Assembly (NCBI RefSeq): GCF_009936375.1
Contig: NZ_AP022332.1
Span: forward strand, 992,001-1,056,000
From: Methylosinus sp. C49
GTDB taxonomy: Bacteria > Pseudomonadota > Alphaproteobacteria > Rhizobiales > Beijerinckiaceae
Length of the DNA stretch: 64,000 nucleotides
Direction of reading: 5' to 3'
How positions within the stretch are numbered: the first letter of the stretch is position 1; every line of letters starts with the position of its first letter. A model generated the notes under the pieces. It had not been told where the DNA came from. It saw only the letters and a list, made by a program, of their open reading frames with translations, and ran no database searches. Both the position numbers and the translations under genes were made by a program. Positions 61,544 through 64,000 of the stretch are shown here, piece after piece.

Positions 61544-63220
61544 TCACATATTCGGGTAATTCGGCCCGCCGCCGCCCTCCGGCGGAACCCAATTGATATT
61601 CTGCGCCGGGTCCTTGATGTCGCAAGTCTTGCAGTGCACGCAATTCTGCGCGTTGATGACGAAGCGCGGATCGCTCTTCGTCGCCTCCTCCGCATAGACC
61701 ACCTCATAGACGCCCGCGGGACAATAGAGCCGCGCCGGCTCGCCATAAAGCGGCAGATTCTTCTCGATCGGGACCGACGGATCGGCGAGCTTCAGATGGC
61801 ACGGCTGATCCTCCTCATGATTCGTGTTGGAGACGAACACGGAGGAGAGCTTGTCGAAGACCACTTTGCTGGTGAGCTTCGGATAGACGATCGGCGTCAC
61901 CTGCGAGAGCGGCTTCAGGCAGGCGTAATCCGGCTTGCCATGCTTCAGCGTGCCGAAGAGCGAGACGCCGAACAGCTCATTCGTCCACATGTCGAAGCCG
62001 CCGAGCGCAATGCCGAGCTTGGTCCCGAATTTCGACAGCAGCGGCTTCACATTGCGGACCGGCTTCAAATCCTTGCCGATGTCGCTCGTGCGCCAGGCGG
62101 CGTCATAGGCCGAAACCTCGTCATGCGCGCGGCCTTCCGCCAGCGCCGCCGCCACATGATCGGCGGCGAGAATGCCGGACAGCACCGCGTTGTGCGAGCC
62201 CTTTATGCGCGGGACATTCATGAAGCCGGCCGAGCAGCCGATCAGCGCGCCGCCGGGGAAGGTCAATTTCGGCACGCTCTGCCAGCCGCCCGAGGTCAGC
62301 GCGCGCGCGCCATAGGCGAGGCGCTGCCCGCCTTCCAGCACCGGCGCGATGGCCGGATGCGCCTTGAAGCGCTGGAACTCGTCGAAGGGCGAGAGCGTCG
62401 GATTGGAATAGTTGAGATAGACGACGAAGCCGACCGAAACGAGATCCTCGTCGAAATGATAGAGGAAGGAGCCGCCGCCCGTGTCGTCGGCGAGCGGCCA
62501 GCCGACCGAATGTTGCATATGGCCGGGGCGGTGCTTCTCCTTGGGGATACGCCACAGCTCCTTGAGGCCGATGCTGAATTTCTGCGGCTCGCTGTTCGCG
62601 TCGAGCGCGTATTTCTTCAACAGCTCCTTGGCCAGCGAGCCGCGCGCGCCTTCCGCGATCAGCGTATATTTGCCGCGCAGCTCCATGCCGCGGGTAAAGC
62701 TGTCCTTGGGCGCGCCGTCGCGGCCGACGCCCATATCGCCCGTGGCGACGCCGAGCACCTCGCCCTTTTCGCCATAGAGCAGCTCGGCGCCGGCGAAGCC
62801 GGGATAAATCTCGACGCCGAGCCCCTCCGCCTCCTGCGCCAGAAAGCGCACGACGCTGGCGAGCGAGCCGATGAACTTGCCCTCATTGCTCATGAGCTTC
62901 GGATTGACGACATGCGGGATAGTGACGGCGCTGGTCGAGGTCAGCCAGAACATGTCGTCGCTGGTGACTAACGTCTTCAGCGGCGCGTCGTCGCGGCCGC
63001 GCCAGTCCGGCAGCAGGCGGTCGAGGCCGATGGGGTCGATGACCGCGCCGGAGAGAATATGCGCGCCGGGCTCCGAGCCCTTCTCGATGACGACGACCGA
63101 GAGATCGGGCGAAATCTGCTTGAGGCGGATCGCGGCGGAGAGGCCGGCCGGGCCGGCTCCGACGATCACGACGTCGTAATCCATAGCTTCGCGCGGGGGC
63201 AATTCTTCTGTCTCAGCCAT
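61544..63220 (-). CDS. Electron transfer flavoprotein-ubiquinone oxidoreductase
   Basis: A 558-residue inner-membrane-associated FAD/4Fe-4S enzyme passing electrons from ETF to ubiquinone. FAD motif DVVIVGAGPAGLSAAIRL near 16-33, the quinone-binding middle with GCSAGFMNVPRIKGSHNA, and a C-terminal ferredoxin-like cluster: CPAGVYEVV and NCVHCKTCDIKDP supply four Cys. Start ATG 63220 has GGGAAAG before it; 63232 is an alternative. No etfAB or acyl-CoA dehydrogenase genes are near. Confidence 0.96.
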   Translation of the reverse strand: MAETEELPPREAMDYDVVIVGAGPAGLSAAIRLKQISPDLSVVVIEKGSEPGAHILSGAVIDPIGLDRLLPDWRGRDDAPLKTLVTSDDMFWLTSTSAVTIPHVVNPKLMSNEGKFIGSLASVVRFLAQEAEGLGVEIYPGFAGAELLYGEKGEVLGVATGDMGVGRDGAPKDSFTRGMELRGKYTLIAEGARGSLAKELLKKYALDANSEPQKFSIGLKELWRIPKEKHRPGHMQHSVGWPLADDTGGGSFLYHFDEDLVSVGFVVYLNYSNPTLSPFDEFQRFKAHPAIAPVLEGGQRLAYGARALTSGGWQSVPKLTFPGGALIGCSAGFMNVPRIKGSHNAVLSGILAADHVAAALAEGRAHDEVSAYDAAWRTSDIGKDLKPVRNVKPLLSKFGTKLGIALGGFDMWTNELFGVSLFGTLKHGKPDYACLKPLSQVTPIVYPKLTSKVVFDKLSSVFVSNTNHEEDQPCHLKLADPSVPIEKNLPLYGEPARLYCPAGVYEVVYAEEATKSDPRFVINAQNCVHCKTCDIKDPAQNINWVPPEGGGGPNYPNM

Positions 63221-63394
63221 CGTCTTTCCCATTTCCGGGCGCGGTCCCTTTCGGGCGCAGCTCGAGGCGCGAGGGGAAGGCCCTCGCGTCGGCGAATTTT
63301 AGAATGAGAGCGATTTCATGTTTTTTCGAAAGAGGAAACCCCCGCGCCGCGGATTCGGGGCAAGTTTTTCGCCCCGCGCCCCGCGACGGCGCTT

Positions 63395-63722
63395 CCTTCT
63401 CCCACGCGTGGGAGAAGGTGGCCCGACGAAGTCGGGTCGGATGAGGGTCCGTGCAGACGGGCCGTTTCGAATTCGATTCATAAGCTGCGAGTGACCTGGC
63501 AAGCGGCCGGGACCCTCATCCGACCTCGCTTTGCGAGGCCACCTTCTCCCGCAAGCGGGAGAAGGAATGCGCGAGCGACACGGCGGCGGGGGCTCGCTAT
63601 GTGCACAGCCCCCTCACGCTGAGGAGCCCGCGAAGCGGGCGTCTCGAAGCGTCGAAGCGCGCCCTGGATCATCCTTCGAGGCTTTTTGCGTTCCGCAAAA
63701 AGCGCCTCAGGATGAGGGGATT
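63395..63722. repeat. Composite palindromic repeats in the 562-base gap after ETF-QO
   Basis: Arms at 63395-63450 and 63510-63565 form a long imperfect inverted repeat built on CCTTCTCCC/GGGAGAAGG and GACCCTCATCCGACC. A second palindromic block at 63609-63722 contains CCTCACGCTGAGG, AGCCCGCGAAGCGGGC, a TTTTTGCG/CGCAAAAA stem and CCTCAGGATGAGG. These are dispersed elements typical of Hyphomicrobiales genomes. No gene is seen in 63233-63794. Confidence 0.8.
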
Positions 63723-63794
63723 GCATGTGCCGGCGCGTCTTGACGGACAATTTTGACTCTCGACTTTTACTGGCGTTTGCTGTTCAAGGGGCAG

Positions 63795-64000
63795 ATGTCC
63801 GGCATTATTGAAATCTGTAACCTGCGCAACATTGTGAAACTTCGCTTCGAGATTCCTGATCGGGGCGTATGGCTGCTGACCGCGGCCAATGGAGCAGGAA
63901 AGACGTCGCTGCTTGCGTGCTTGCGCCGCATCGGCCAACCTAATGCGTTCCCTGTCCACTTCCCATCGTCATTGCAGTCGACGCGACTAGACGACCATTC
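63795..64000 (+). CDS. N-terminus of an AAA/ABC-type ATPase (partial, runs off the window)
   Basis: ATG 63795, preceded by AAGGGG at good spacing, opens a frame of 68 codons with no stop. It reads SGIIEICNLRNIVKLRFEIPDRGVWLLTAANGAGKTSLLACL. The Walker A NGAGKTS after a beta-strand pair is the N-terminus of an SMC/RecF-like or AAA-type ATPase as found in many anti-phage and DNA-repair systems. The base composition is more AT-rich than neighbours and it follows a repeat cluster, so it may begin a mobile or defence island. The function is not determinable here. Confidence 0.65.
   Translation, partial: MSGIIEICNLRNIVKLRFEIPDRGVWLLTAANGAGKTSLLACLRRIGQPNAFPVHFPSSLQSTRLDDH

Noticed and set aside
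63395-63722. CRISPR array
   Set aside because: The repeats are inverted, not direct, and not spaced by unique spacers; no cas genes are present.

Overview
The window is high-GC DNA (few AT-rich stretches) from a methylotrophic alphaproteobacterium. A complete calcium-type methanol dehydrogenase operon (mxaFJGIRSACKLD plus a distal mxaH/E-like gene), an orphan pqqA, a eukaryotic-type glutamine synthetase II, a SUV3-type helicase and rhizobial-style intergenic repeats point to Hyphomicrobiales, most likely the Methylosinus/Methylocystis group. No pmo or mmo genes lie here, so methane oxidation itself is not shown.

Layout. 1-3.9 kb: a MarR regulator divergent from a SnoaL-like gene with two operator palindromes, the 27-residue PqqA precursor as its own transcription unit, a di-haem peroxidase/MauG-like protein, a TIGR02300 protein, tRNA-Gly(TCC) and a frameshifted SEC-C gene. 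4-10.2 kb: tex, then a four-gene surface-glycan operon (GtrA flippase, GT2 transferase, TylF-like methyltransferase, polytopic GT-C-like membrane protein). 10.9-15.8 kb: SUV3-like helicase and the bifunctional mannose enzyme. 15.8-26.3 kb: the mxa operon on the minus strand, with stem-loops between mxaF and mxaJ and between mxaI and mxaR that could set the stoichiometry of structural versus maturation genes. 26.7-33.1 kb: PAP2 phosphatase and an amino-acid catabolic block (2-oxoadipate dioxygenase, ALDH7 semialdehyde dehydrogenase, ornithine aminotransferase, arginine dihydrolase/DDAH-like enzyme). 33.1-41 kb: two sensor kinases and Lhr helicase. 41-43.9 kb: DUF190-CrcB, an SmbP-like periplasmic protein, DUF1491 and QueC. 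44-45.4 kb: a RES-domain toxin-antitoxin module. 45.4-52.7 kb: sensor kinase, uracil-DNA glycosylase-like protein, PLP decarboxylase, outer-membrane beta-barrel and prfB with its programmed +1 frameshift. 52.8-56 kb: the nitrogen-assimilation block glnII, glnB, glnA. 56-64 kb: sulfurtransferase, cysteine-cluster protein, DUF3108 and DUF1190-like proteins, a 37-residue membrane peptide with a structured leader, an atypical LuxR regulator, a YdcF protein, ETF-ubiquinone oxidoreductase, repeats, and the start of an ATPase that runs off the window.

The most unusual object is the antitoxin of the RES module (44053-44823). Its first ~87 residues are a recognisable, diverged copy of alphaproteobacterial ribosomal protein S19, joined in frame to a ParS/MbcA-like toxin-binding domain. 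I know of no description of such a fusion. It suggests a toxin-antitoxin pair physically or evolutionarily linked to the ribosome.
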